The notes below the pieces were generated by a model. It had not been told where the DNA came from, did no database searches, and saw only the letters and a list, made by a program, of their open reading frames with translations. Position numbers and translations under genes: made by a program. From assembly GCF_030161635.1 (NCBI RefSeq), contig NZ_BSUO01000001.1, positions 248,001-312,000 of the forward strand: a stretch of 64,000 bases of DNA. The letters are read 5' to 3'. The DNA comes from Mobilicoccus caccae (lineage in GTDB: Bacteria > Actinomycetota > Actinomycetes > Actinomycetales > Dermatophilaceae). Positions 7,516 to 15,545 of the stretch are shown here, one piece after another (within the stretch, counting starts at the first letter, position 1; every line of letters starts with the position of its first letter).

Positions 7516-9039
7516 ATGACGCAGCCCACCACCGCCCGGCATTCCGGCGGGTCGTCCACCGATCGAGGGTTCCTCGGCCATCCCGGCGGCCTGGGCACGC
7601 TCTTCTTCGTCGAGTTGTGGGAGCGCTTCTCCTACTACGGGATGCGCGCCATCCTCGTCTACTACCTCTACACGGCCATCGCCGACGGCGGTCTCGGCAT
7701 CCCCGAGGAGAACGCGCAGGCCGTCGTGGCGATCTACGGAGCGTCGGTCTACCTGCTCAGCGTCATCGGCGGGTTCGCGGCCGACCGGATGATCGGTGCC
7801 TACCGGTCGACGTTGTATGGCGGCATGGTCATCATGGCCGGCCACATCAGCCTGGCCCTTCCCGCCGAGGTCGCCTCCTGGACGGGCATCGCCCTGGTGG
7901 CGCTCGGTACCGGCCTGCTCAAGCCCAACATCTCCACGATGGTCGGGCAGCTCTACGACGAGGACGACAAGCGGCGCGACGGCGGCTTCTCGATCTTCTA
8001 CATGTCCATCAACATCGGTGCGTTCTTCTCCCCGTTCATCGTGGCCGAGTTGCGCAACCTGTGGGGTTTCCACGCGGGATTCGCGGCCGCCGCGGTCGGC
8101 ATGGCTCTCGCCCTGGTGCTGTTCGTGTGGGGCCGTGGGCGCCTGAGCCCGCACAGCTTCGAGGTGCCGAACCCGCTGACCTCCCGCGAGCGCACGACGG
8201 TGAGCGTCGGCATCCTCGCCGCGCTGGCCGCGTTCGTCGTCGTGTACTTCCTGGCGGCGATGTGGCGCGACAGCGCGACCGAGCAGGTCGTCGACGCGAT
8301 CTCGATCTTCTGCCTCCTCACCCCGGTGGCGTTCTTCACCATGATGTTCCGCAGCCCCAAGGTGAGCGCCACCGAACGCAGCCACCTGACGGCCTACATC
8401 CCGTTGTGGATCGGGGCCATGTTGTTCTGGATGATCTTCGAGCAGGCCGCCGGCAAGATGGCGACCTTCGCCGAGGTCAACACCGACCTCAGCCTCGGCG
8501 CGCTGGAGGTGCGGCCGGAGTGGTTCCAGTCGATCAACCCGCTCGCGATCATCGCCCTGGCCCCGATCTTCGCCATCGTCTGGACGCGGCGCGCCGGCCG
8601 GTTCCCCTCCCTGCCGATGAAGTTCGCCATCGGAGTGGCGCTCATCGGCCTGTCGGCGTTCGCGATGTCGGCCGCCTACGCCGCGTACCCGCCCGACGGC
8701 CCGGCCCGGGCGGCGGTCTGGGTGCTGGGGTCGATCTTCGTGCTCCAGACGATCGCCGAGCTGTGCCTGTCGCCCGTCGGGTTGTCGGCCACGACCCTGC
8801 TCGCGCCGAAGGCCTTCGCGAGCCAGGCGATGGCCCTGTGGTTCCTCGGCAGCGCCGCCGGTCAGGCCCTCGCGGCGCAGATCATCACCGCCATGGCGGG
8901 GCTGTCCGACGCCGTCTACTACGCGGCCCTGGGCGGCATGACCCTGGCCGTCGCGCTCCTGCTGTTCCTCCTCGTGCCCTGGACCCAGCGCAAGATCGAG
9001 GCCGCCGACACCGGCGAGACCGTCGCGGCCGCTCACTGA
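7516..9039 (+). CDS. POT/PTR2-family proton-coupled peptide transporter
   Basis: The protein has 507 residues and about 14 predicted membrane segments. The POT signature E-x-x-E-R-F-x-Y-Y-G is present (FFVELWERFSYYGMRAIL), as is the PTR2 motif FYMSINIGAFFSPFI. These proteins import di- and tripeptides with protons. Start ATG 7516 follows GAAAGG. It is alone, divergent from the spermidine-synthase-like gene. A 67-bp hairpin follows the stop. The long open frame antisense to it is a shadow: its sequence is low-complexity E/R/G. Confidence 0.93.
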   Translation: MTQPTTARHSGGSSTDRGFLGHPGGLGTLFFVELWERFSYYGMRAILVYYLYTAIADGGLGIPEENAQAVVAIYGASVYLLSVIGGFAADRMIGAYRSTLYGGMVIMAGHISLALPAEVASWTGIALVALGTGLLKPNISTMVGQLYDEDDKRRDGGFSIFYMSINIGAFFSPFIVAELRNLWGFHAGFAAAAVGMALALVLFVWGRGRLSPHSFEVPNPLTSRERTTVSVGILAALAAFVVVYFLAAMWRDSATEQVVDAISIFCLLTPVAFFTMMFRSPKVSATERSHLTAYIPLWIGAMLFWMIFEQAAGKMATFAEVNTDLSLGALEVRPEWFQSINPLAIIALAPIFAIVWTRRAGRFPSLPMKFAIGVALIGLSAFAMSAAYAAYPPDGPARAAVWVLGSIFVLQTIAELCLSPVGLSATTLLAPKAFASQAMALWFLGSAAGQALAAQIITAMAGLSDAVYYAALGGMTLAVALLLFLLVPWTQRKIEAADTGETVAAAH

Positions 9040-9069
9040 GGCCGGCCGAACTCCCGCTCCGAACTCGCC

Positions 9070-9136
9070 TGAGACAGTAAGCGAGGGCGAGACAGCAGCG
9101 CGTGCGGTGCTGTCTCGGACCTCGCTTGCTGTCTCA
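9070..9136. repeat. Long hairpin with doubled GAGACAG motif
   Basis: TGAGACAGTAAGCGAGG...GAGACAGCA pairs with TGCTGTCTCGG...CTTGCTGTCTCA, giving a stem of about 28 bp with few mismatches. It sits between the peptide transporter and the SCP-like gene. Each arm holds the octamer GAGACAG(C/T) twice. A sister element of the same layout is at 55527-55590. It could act as a terminator but looks like a repeat family. Confidence 0.6.
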
Positions 9137-9179
9137 GATGGGGTTGGGTGGAGTTTCGGGTGGGTGGGAGGATGGCCGC

Positions 9180-9554
9180 ATGCCCCGACGAGTACGTCCC
9201 GCTGACGGCGAGTCGGCTCTGGCTGCGTGGTGCACCGACCCGACGGCCCCGCGGGCGGTCATCGCCACCGCCGTCCGCTACACGCTGGAAGAACTCGCCG
9301 AGCGGGCTCCCGGTCATTCGGTGGAGGTGCGGGTCCCGCCGTTCGGGGTGGTCCAGTGCGTCGCCGGGCCGCGGCATCGCCGCGGGACCCCACCTGCGGT
9401 GATCGAGACCGACGCGCGAACGTGGCTCGGCCTCGTCGTCGGTGATCTGACCTGGGAGGACGCCCGTGCGTCGGGGTCGGTTCGCGCCGGTGGCGAGCGC
9501 GCCGACCTGGGCGCCCACCTGCCTCTGATCCCGCGCGCCGCCTCCGCTGGATGA
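9180..9554 (+). CDS. Sterol carrier (SCP2-like) family protein
   Basis: The protein has 124 residues and belongs to the small actinobacterial family with an SCP2-like fold found next to purF (compare Rv0807 beside purF in M. tuberculosis). Visible family sequence: HSVEVRVPPFGVVQCVAGP, then PPAVIETDARTWLGL and GDLTWEDARASGSVRA. ATG 9180 follows GGGAGG at good spacing; upstream in-frame residues belong to the hairpin. The lipid or ligand is unknown. Confidence 0.85.
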   Translation: MPRRVRPADGESALAAWCTDPTAPRAVIATAVRYTLEELAERAPGHSVEVRVPPFGVVQCVAGPRHRRGTPPAVIETDARTWLGLVVGDLTWEDARASGSVRAGGERADLGAHLPLIPRAASAG

Positions 9555-9631
9555 TCCCGGGACGTGGCAGAGCACTCCCGGCGGGTGGTCCCGTCCGCTC
9601 GTCCGGCGCCTCGTGGACTACCGTTGCCGTC

Positions 9632-9880
9632 ATGGCCTCCACCGCACCGAACTCCCACCGCGGGCGGACGACACGAAGCGTGAACTGGGGTGCCTTCCTC
9701 GGCACGGGCGTCGTGCTCGGCGTCGTCGTGGGAGGGCTCGTCCACGTCCTCGGCCCGTACGTCCCGAGCTACACGATGACCACCTCGGTGCTGTTCTTCG
9801 CGGCGTTCGGCGCTCTCGTCGGTGGGCTCCTCGCCGGGCTCATCGGCGTCATCTGCGACATCGTCCTCGCCCGGCGCTGA
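9632..9880 (+). CDS. Small two-helix membrane protein
   Basis: The protein has 82 residues: a short basic N-terminus (about 22 residues), then two hydrophobic segments (GAFLGTGVVLGVVVGGLV and LFFAAFGALVGGLLAGLIG), ending in the basic LARR. ATG 9632 is preferred because it begins a sensible protein. Similar small proteins are often found upstream of purF in actinobacteria. No function can be assigned. Confidence 0.65.
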   Translation: MASTAPNSHRGRTTRSVNWGAFLGTGVVLGVVVGGLVHVLGPYVPSYTMTTSVLFFAAFGALVGGLLAGLIGVICDIVLARR

Positions 9881-9992
9881 TCGGATCGGTCCCGCGAGCC
9901 CGGCGCACGATCGACGCCATGGGTCGGCGGACCGTCGCCGCTGCGAGATCGACCGGACGAGGCGTTCCCCCGACGTGTGGAAGACTGAGCGC

Positions 9993-11553
9993 GTGAGACG
10001 CGGTGACGGTCGGCTGAATCACGACATCCTCCCTGGTGAATCAGGGCCTCAGGACGCCTGCGGTGTCTTCGGGGTCTGGGCGCCCGGCGAGGAGGTCGCC
10101 AAACTCGCCTACTACGGGCTCTACGCGCTGCAGCACCGCGGGCAGGAGTCCGCAGGCATCGCCGCAGGTGATGGTTCGAGAGTCCTCGTCTACAAGGACA
10201 TGGGCCTGGTCAGCCAGGTCTTCGACGAGACCAGCCTCGCCCAGCTCACCGGCCACGTCGCCGTGGGCCATGCGCGCTACTCCACCACCGGTGGCAGCAC
10301 GTGGGAGAACGCGCAGCCGACCCTGGCGGGGGCCGCTCGTCACACCATCGCCCTGGTGCACAACGGCAACCTCATCAACGCCCCCGAGCTGCGTGAAGAG
10401 CTCGGCGAACCGTTGGAGGGGGCTGTGCGGGGCGAACTGCGCCGCGGCAACACCACCGACACCGCCATCGTCACCACGCTGCTGTCGGAGAGCGAGGGCA
10501 AGGACATCGAGGCCCGCGCGCTTGAGGTCCTGCCCTCGGTGCGGGGGCCTTCTGCTTCGTCTTCATGGACGAGAACACCCTGTACGCCGCCCGCGACCCC
10601 CAGGGCATCCGCCCCCTGGTCCTCGGCCGGCTCGAGCGGGGGTGGGTCGTCGCGAGCGAGACGGCGGCGCTCGACATCGTCGGTGCCAGCTTCGTCCGTG
10701 AGATCGAGCCGGGCGAACTCATCGCCATCGACGAGGACGGGCTGCGGTCGCAGCGGTTCGCGGAGGCACGTCCGCGCGGATGCGTCTTCGAGTACGTCTA
10801 CCTCGCCCGACCCGACACCTCGATCAACGACCGGGGGTGTACGAATCCCGCGTCGAGATGGGTCGCGCCCTCGCGCGCGAGCACCCCGCGGACGGCGACC
10901 TGGTCATGCCGACGCCGGACTCCGGCATCCCCTCGGCCATCGGGTACGCCGAGGAGTCGGGCATCCCCTACGGCCAGGGCCTCGTCAAGAACGCCTACGT
11001 GGGCCGCACCTTCATCGCGCCCAGCCAGACCATCCGCCAGCTCGGCATCCGGCTCAAGCTCAACCCGCTGCGGGACGTCATCAAGGGCAAACGCCTGATC
11101 GTCGTCGACGACTCGATCGTCCGCGGCAACACCCAGCGCGCCCTGGTGCGGATGCTCCGCGAGGCGGGGGCCGCCGAGGTGCACGTGCGCATCTCCTCCC
11201 CGCCGGTGAAGTGGCCGTGCTTCTTCGGCATCGACTTCGCCTCGCGCGCGGAGCTCATCGCCACCGGCCTGGGCGTCGAGGAGATCTGTCGCAGCATCGG
11301 CGCGGACAGCCTCGGCTACATCTCGGAGACGGGCATGATCGAGGCCACCCGCCAGCCGCGCGAGCTGCTGTGCACCGCCTGCTTCACCGGCGAATACCCG
11401 ATGGAACTCCCCGAGTCGACCTCCGTCGGCAAGCACGTGCTCGAGCCCGGCGCCGCGCCGCTGTACCCCGGAAACCCCGACGCCTCGCTCATCACCGTGC
11501 CCGCCGAGCAGACACCGCGGCGTTCCGTCGTCACCCAGGAGGACACCCCATGA
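9993..11553 (+). CDS. purF: Amidophosphoribosyltransferase, two frame breaks as sequenced
   Basis: PurF makes phosphoribosylamine from PRPP and glutamine, the first committed purine step. It would have about 520 residues after correction. A propeptide of about 22 residues precedes the catalytic Cys (QDACGVFGVWAP). Glutaminase motifs ALQHRGQESAGI and VGHARYSTTG are present. The PRPP-binding loop is VVDDSIVRGNTQ. Frame breaks lie in two G5 runs, 10543-10547 and 10833-10837. One restored base in each gives GAFCFVFMDENTLYAARDPQ and RGVYESRVEMGRALA. The gene is essential for purine prototrophy and its partner purM is intact, so sequence error is likely. The stop overlaps purM by four bases. Confidence 0.93.
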
Positions 11554-12680
11554 CCGACGCCACCCCTTCGACCTCCGGAGGCATCACCTACGCCTCCGCC
11601 GGCGTCGACGTGGAGGCCGGTGACCGCGCCGTCGAACTCATGAAGGCCTCGGTGGCTCGCGCGCAGCGCCCCGAGGTGCTCGGCGGCCTGGGCGGATTCG
11701 CGGGGATGTTCGACGCCTCGGCGTTGCGCGGGATGCGCCGCCCCGTGCTCGCGACCAGCACCGACGGTGTCGGCACGAAGGTCGCGATCGCGCAGGCGAT
11801 GGACAAGCACGACACCATCGGGTTCGACCTGGTGGGCATGGTGGTCGACGACATCGTGGTCTGCGGGGCCGAACCCCTGTTCATGACCGACTACATCGCC
11901 TGCGGCAAGGTCGTCCCCGAGCGGATCGCGGCCATCGCCTCCGGCATCGCCGCCGCCTGCGAGTCGGCGGGCGTCGCGCTCGTCGGCGGCGAGACGGCCG
12001 AGCATCCGGGGCTGTTGGGTCTCGACGAGTACGACTGCGCCGGCGCCGCCACGGGTGTCGTCGAGTTCGACGACGTGCTCTCACCCGATCGGGTCGTGCC
12101 CGGCGACGTCGTCATCGCCCTGGCCTCCAGCGGTCTGCACTCGAACGGGTACTCCCTCGTGCGGGCCGTGTTCGCTGCAGCCGGCTGGGGATTCGACCGG
12201 CACGTCGAGGAGTTCGGACGCAGCCTGGGGGAGGAGCTGCTCACCCCGACCCGGGTCTACAGCAAGGATCTGCTCGCGCTCATCCGCACCGAGGGCGTCG
12301 ACGTCCATGCCCTCAGCCACGTCACCGGCGGCGGGCTCGCCGCCAACCTCGCCCGGGTACTGCCCTCCGGCGTGCGGGCGGAGGTCGACCGCGGAACGTG
12401 GACCCGCCCGGCGGTCTTCGACGTGGTGCAGGCCGTCGGCCAGGTTCCCACGCCCGACCTCGAACGGACCCTCAACCTGGGCGTCGGATTCGTCGCGGTC
12501 GTCCCCGAGGACCAGGCGGACCGCGCGCTGGCGAGGTGCGCCGAACTCGATCTGCCGGCGTGGGTGGCCGGTCGCGTCAGCGTCGCCGACACCCCGGCAC
12601 GCGACGACGCGGAGATCGTCCAGGGCTCCAAGGGCGTCCAGGGCGGCGCGGTGCAGGTCTTCGGCACGCACCCGCGCTGA
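11550..12680 (+). CDS. purM: Phosphoribosylformylglycinamidine cyclo-ligase
   Basis: AIR synthetase, 376 residues, closes the imidazole ring of FGAM. ATG 11550 has GGAGG eight bases upstream and overlaps the purF stop (ATGA). Family motifs: TSTDGVGTKVAIAQ, GFDLVGMVVDDIVVCGAEPL, ALVGGETAEHPG, and HVTGGGLAANLARVLP. Length is normal. A hairpin at 12735-12764 separates it from the convergent DUF3073 gene. Confidence 0.97.
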   Translation: MTDATPSTSGGITYASAGVDVEAGDRAVELMKASVARAQRPEVLGGLGGFAGMFDASALRGMRRPVLATSTDGVGTKVAIAQAMDKHDTIGFDLVGMVVDDIVVCGAEPLFMTDYIACGKVVPERIAAIASGIAAACESAGVALVGGETAEHPGLLGLDEYDCAGAATGVVEFDDVLSPDRVVPGDVVIALASSGLHSNGYSLVRAVFAAAGWGFDRHVEEFGRSLGEELLTPTRVYSKDLLALIRTEGVDVHALSHVTGGGLAANLARVLPSGVRAEVDRGTWTRPAVFDVVQAVGQVPTPDLERTLNLGVGFVAVVPEDQADRALARCAELDLPAWVAGRVSVADTPARDDAEIVQGSKGVQGGAVQVFGTHPR

Positions 12681-12734
12681 GGTTCGCCGGACTTTTCGAA
12701 CTCACGCCGATCCATACATCGTGCAACGACGAGG

Positions 12735-12764
12735 CCGACGTCCCGGGTGGTCCTGGGATGTCGG
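12735..12764. terminator. Hairpin between convergent purM and DUF3073 gene
   Basis: CCGACGTCCC pairs with GGGATGTCGG around a 10-base loop. Its position after two convergent genes suggests a bidirectional terminator; no strong T-tract is present. Confidence 0.45.
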
Positions 12765-12803
12765 CACACGTCGATGACGGGTACGGGAGGGTGGAGAGGG
12801 GAC

Positions 12804-12995
12804 TCAGCGCTCCGAGGTGCGCCAGTCGTCGTCGTTGCCCCCGTAGCCGTGGTCCTCGGCCTCGACCTCACGGTCGCGATCGGTCGTCGAACCGTGGAGC
12901 TCGCGCTCAAGCGCTCGTAGGTCGGTGTCGGGGCTGAAGTACTTCAGCTCGCGAGCGACCTTGGTCTGCTTGGCTTTAGCTCGGCCGCGCCCCAT
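12804..12995 (-). CDS. DUF3073 protein
   Basis: The protein has 63 residues. The N-terminus MGRGRAKAKQTKVARELKY and then FSPDTDLRALERELHG are diagnostic of DUF3073, a small basic-then-acidic actinobacterial protein. In Mycobacterium (Rv0810c) and Streptomyces it also sits convergent with purM. ATG 12995 is chosen because the family begins exactly there. Function unknown. Confidence 0.88.
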   Translation of the reverse strand: MGRGRAKAKQTKVARELKYFSPDTDLRALERELHGSTTDRDREVEAEDHGYGGNDDDWRTSER

Positions 12996-13295
12996 GGCGT
13001 CGACCCCCTCACGCGTCTGCCGGGGCGGCATCACGACGGCCGGGCACCTCGTCCGACGAGTGCCTGGCCGTCACGGAGCGGCTCCGGGAATGTCGTTTGT
13101 TCGTGGGGTCTACGGTACATGCCCGAGCGAGAATCGGAGAACCGGCGCGGTCGACCGCCAGGGCCCCGTGAGGACGCCCTGCGACGATTCGGCATCGGTG
13201 CCCGGACTGGGCGACGTACGCCCTCGTGTCCGTGGGGCGACGAGAGTAGGCTGGGGGCTTCGTCGACGCGGAGACCAATGCGTGGAAGGCAGCTC

Positions 13296-13550
13296 ATGGC
13301 ACAGCAGGAAAAGACCGACGCTCGAGAAGATCTGATGACACCGGCAGAGGTCGCAGCCCTGTTCCGTGTCGACCCCAAGACCGTGACCCGCTGGGCGGTG
13401 GCCGGTAAGTTGCAGTCGTTGCGCACGTTGGGCGGGCACCGTCGGTATCGGGCCGCGGAGGTCCACGCACTGCTGGCCCAGGCCTCGGGGGCATGCGCCG
13501 ACGCCCCGGTCGAGGGGCCGGGCGCAGGCGCCGCCGACGCGGCCTACTGA
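13296..13550 (+). CDS. bldC: BldC-family MerR-like DNA-binding protein
   Basis: The protein has 84 residues. The helix-turn-helix core LMTPAEVAALFRVDPKTVTRWAVAGKL followed by RTLGGHRRYRAAEVHALL matches BldC, a small actinobacterial MerR-like regulator that binds direct repeats. ATG 13296 is preceded by GGAAGG. About 20 Ala/Gly-rich residues follow the HTH. Linkage to purF/purM/DUF3073 is also seen in Streptomyces. Its targets here are unknown. Confidence 0.88.
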   Translation: MAQQEKTDAREDLMTPAEVAALFRVDPKTVTRWAVAGKLQSLRTLGGHRRYRAAEVHALLAQASGACADAPVEGPGAGAADAAY

Positions 13551-13583
13551 CACCGGCGCCGCCCGGGTGGGCGGCGACGAGAA

Positions 13584-13617
13584 CGGCCGGCCCGTCCCGA
13601 AGGGGACGGACCGGCCG
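13584..13617. terminator. Bidirectional hairpin between bldC and csrA
   Basis: CGGCCGG-CCCGTCCC pairs with GGGGACGG-ACCGGCCG across GAA. A second GC hairpin follows at 13647-13670 (CCCGCCGCC/GGGCGGGCGGG), immediately before the csrA stop. Both serve convergent genes. Confidence 0.6.
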
Positions 13618-13672
13618 AGTCGAGTTCCGTGTTCCTCTGAAGGACCCGCCGCCTGTCTTGGGCGGGCGGGCC

Positions 13673-13942
13673 TTACTTCTGGCGGCGTTCGCCCTCCGCC
13701 TCGTTTTTGTCCTTGCGGGGGGACATGCGCTTGGCGAGCGCGGCCGCGGCTCCAGGACGTGCCGTCGCGGCGTCCTGGTTGGCCTTCTGGAGATCGCGGT
13801 AGATCTCCTCGCGGTGGATGTCGACGTCGGCCGGGGCCGTGATGCCGATACGGACGGTGTCGCCGTTCACCTCGAGAACGGTGACGACCACGTCGTTGCC
13901 GATGAGGAGACTCTGCTGCGGGCGTCGGGACAAGACCAACAC
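13673..13942 (-). CDS. csrA: Carbon storage/flagellin translation regulator CsrA
   Basis: The protein has 89 residues. MLVLSRRPQQSLLIGNDVVV and VLEVNGDTVRIGITAPADVDIHREEIY are textbook CsrA, a dimeric RNA-binding protein that blocks ribosome-binding sites with GGA motifs. A charged tail of about 28 residues (RMSPRKDKNEAEGE) exceeds the usual 60-65 residues. It lies directly downstream of fliW, as in Bacillus, where FliW sequesters CsrA and flagellin titrates FliW. Confidence 0.93.
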   Translation of the reverse strand: MLVLSRRPQQSLLIGNDVVVTVLEVNGDTVRIGITAPADVDIHREEIYRDLQKANQDAATARPGAAAALAKRMSPRKDKNEAEGERRQK

Positions 13943-13999
13943 GGCGGGTTCCTTAAGGGGATGAGAGGGGCGAGGAACTTAGTGCCGCAAGGTTACAGC

Positions 14000-14419
14000 T
14001 CAGTCGAGCTGAAGCGTGGCACGCAACGGCAGGTCCTGGTCGACGAGCACGACCTGGGCCGCCTCCTTCGTGTGCCGGTTGACGACCACGGGCGCGAGCA
14101 GGTTCGCGGCCGGCTGCTCACCGTCGACACCGAGGTTGACGAGCAGCAGCACGAGAGCGTCGTCGACGTTCTCCAGGCCGAGACGGCCCGCGGTGCCCGA
14201 GTCGATCGAGGGTGAGTAGTCCGGGAAGAACGGGCTCGGTGCGATGACGACGAAGCCCATGTCGGGCATGTCGAGGCACTGCATGTCGAACAGGCCGCCC
14301 GGGCTCTCGGTGAGCCGGAAGTTCTGGGCGAGCGGAAACCCGACCAGGCCGTGGGGAAGAGTGAGGTCGACGCTCTCGACCTGCTCGGTGGACGTGCTCG
14401 GAGTGCTCGTGGTGCTCAT
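14000..14419 (-). CDS. fliW: Flagellar assembly factor FliW
   Basis: The protein has 139 residues. The FliW pattern is visible: LTLPHGLVGFPLAQNFRL, FDMQCLDMPDMGFVVIAP, then VDGEQPAANLLAPVVVNRHT and AQVVLVDQDLPLR. FliW binds flagellin and antagonises CsrA. ATG 14419 begins a Ser/Thr-rich N-terminus of about 15 residues that is longer than usual. It sits between flgN and csrA in one minus-strand unit. Confidence 0.92.
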   Translation of the reverse strand: MSTTSTPSTSTEQVESVDLTLPHGLVGFPLAQNFRLTESPGGLFDMQCLDMPDMGFVVIAPSPFFPDYSPSIDSGTAGRLGLENVDDALVLLLVNLGVDGEQPAANLLAPVVVNRHTKEAAQVVLVDQDLPLRATLQLD

Positions 14420-14448
14420 CTGGTAATCCCCCAGGGTGGACGTGAAGG

Positions 14449-14964
14449 TCAGGACTTCTGGTCGAACAGGTGCCGTCCAGATCCCCCGGCGCGTGCACCC
14501 GTGGCGGTGTACGTCGTGGAGTCCTGGGACGTGTGGTTGAACCGGTCGAGGGTCTCCTGAACGGCGCGGTAGCTCGCCTCGAGCATGGCGCTGTTCGACC
14601 GGCTGAGACGGGACAGTTCCTGTGTGGCCTTGGTGAGGGCGTCGCGGTGCTCGTCGAGGACGTCGTCCCACGGCGGCGGCGCCGCCGAGGCGATCTCGGA
14701 CAACGGCGTGTCCTCGGGCAGGCCGAGCAGTTCGCACACCGGTCCCGCGTCGACGGAGCGCATGAGTTCCGCCTCGCGCATCTCGCCGATGACGACTTCG
14801 ATCTCGCGCGTGGAGCGACCCATCCACCGGGTTCTGCCGGTCTCGATCAGGACATGCTGAACCTCCAGCCGGTAGGTGAGGAGTTCCAGGAGTTCCTGGA
14901 TCCGCCACAGGCCGGCTGAGAGGTTGGAGAGTACCGTCGTCGCGGCGTCGGAGGGGCCGGTCAC
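14449..14964 (-). CDS. flgN: FlgN-like flagellar chaperone
   Basis: The protein has 171 residues and is mostly helical: LSNLSAGLWRIQELLELLTY, VQHVLIETGRTRWMGRSTRE, PPWDDVLDEHRDALTKATQE. This matches the actinobacterial FlgN family, the export chaperone for the hook-filament junction proteins FlgK and FlgL. GTG 14964 with GCTGAGG upstream is the best start; other in-frame GTGs are weaker. flgK and flgL, which usually follow, are not in the window. A sigma-28-like promoter lies at 14992-15018. Confidence 0.82.
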   Translation of the reverse strand: MTGPSDAATTVLSNLSAGLWRIQELLELLTYRLEVQHVLIETGRTRWMGRSTREIEVVIGEMREAELMRSVDAGPVCELLGLPEDTPLSEIASAAPPPWDDVLDEHRDALTKATQELSRLSRSNSAMLEASYRAVQETLDRFNHTSQDSTTYTATGARAGGSGRHLFDQKS

Positions 14965-14991
14965 GCGTGCCTCAGCTCGTTCACGAACGTT

Positions 14992-15018
14992 CAATCGGCC
15001 GGTGTCCTCGGCAGGTAA
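14992..15018 (-). promoter_or_regulatory. Probable sigma-28 promoter for flgN-fliW-csrA
   Basis: On the minus strand, TTAC, 15 bases, then GCCGATTG lie about 28 bases upstream of the flgN start. The -10 box and the spacing fit the window-wide FliA motif; the -35 box is a weaker match. Confidence 0.45.
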
Positions 15019-15545
15019 GGGTTTCGAGGACATCCGGGAGAGGTGACGCGAGAAGTGCCGGAGCGGGGCGACCGGCGATATCGGCGGTGATGTCGATGTC
15101 GATCCGGGATGTTGCATCCAGCGGAGGGGCCCTGGGGTTCAGAACGCCGGTGCCGGGTCCGAATAGATGGACGCATCCACCCGCGGTCGGGCCCGCACAC
15201 GCTCGCCCGACGGTCGGGCCGGGAGCGAAGTGCTTGACGGTGAAGCGAATTGGCGTGGCTCCTTTGGAGGAGCGATATGGGATCGATTCTCGTGTGGCTC
15301 TGAAGGATATTCTGGGCAAGCGTTCTGGACATGTACTGGACAATCGATCAATTGCTGCTTCAACATGTTCACAACCCCTCGGAGTTGCATCTAACGAGGC
15401 CCCCTGATCGCTACCTGAGAGTAGGCGAAGGCCCTCTGACCTGCGCCGATGCCCCGAGCATGGGCGATTTGTCGTCCACCCGCACCTCTTCCTAGCGTGT
15501 CGTTGTGACCGCAATTCCCGGTGTCTTGCGAGGTGGGAGAAAACC
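15019..15545. other. Intergenic region with locally low GC
   Basis: About 530 bp without a supported gene. The stretch 15230-15410 is clearly richer in A/T than its surroundings. Only the fliA1 promoter near its right end can be recognised. Short open frames here have no protein-like composition. Confidence 0.5.
15469..15498 (+). promoter_or_regulatory. Housekeeping-type promoter of the first fliA copy
   Basis: TTGTCG, 18 bases, TAGCGT. The -10 and following bases (CTTCCTAGCGT ... GTGACCGC) are conserved upstream of the second copy, although flanking sequence is otherwise unrelated. I infer a shared sigma-A-type control. Confidence 0.45.

Noticed and set aside
7138-9036. Very long open frame antisense to the peptide transporter
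   Set aside because: The translation is E/R/G/H-rich low complexity, and the transporter on the other strand has clear family motifs. High GC produces such shadows, also at 57024-59561, 50618-51859, 34946-36880, 33031-34482 and 29107-30357.
9993-11553. purF as a true pseudogene
   Set aside because: Both breaks are single bases in G5 runs, all catalytic motifs remain and the same kind of error is found in many other genes here. Real loss is possible but less likely.
15167-15394. Small gene in the A/T-rich stretch before fliA copy 1
   Set aside because: Codon use, lack of ribosome-binding site and lack of any family pattern argue against it.
15441-15452. GCCGATGC before fliA copy 1 as a sigma-28 autoregulation site
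   Set aside because: The base 15 upstream gives CGAA, not TCAG or TTGA, and the second copy has no equivalent. I kept only the TAGCGT promoter.
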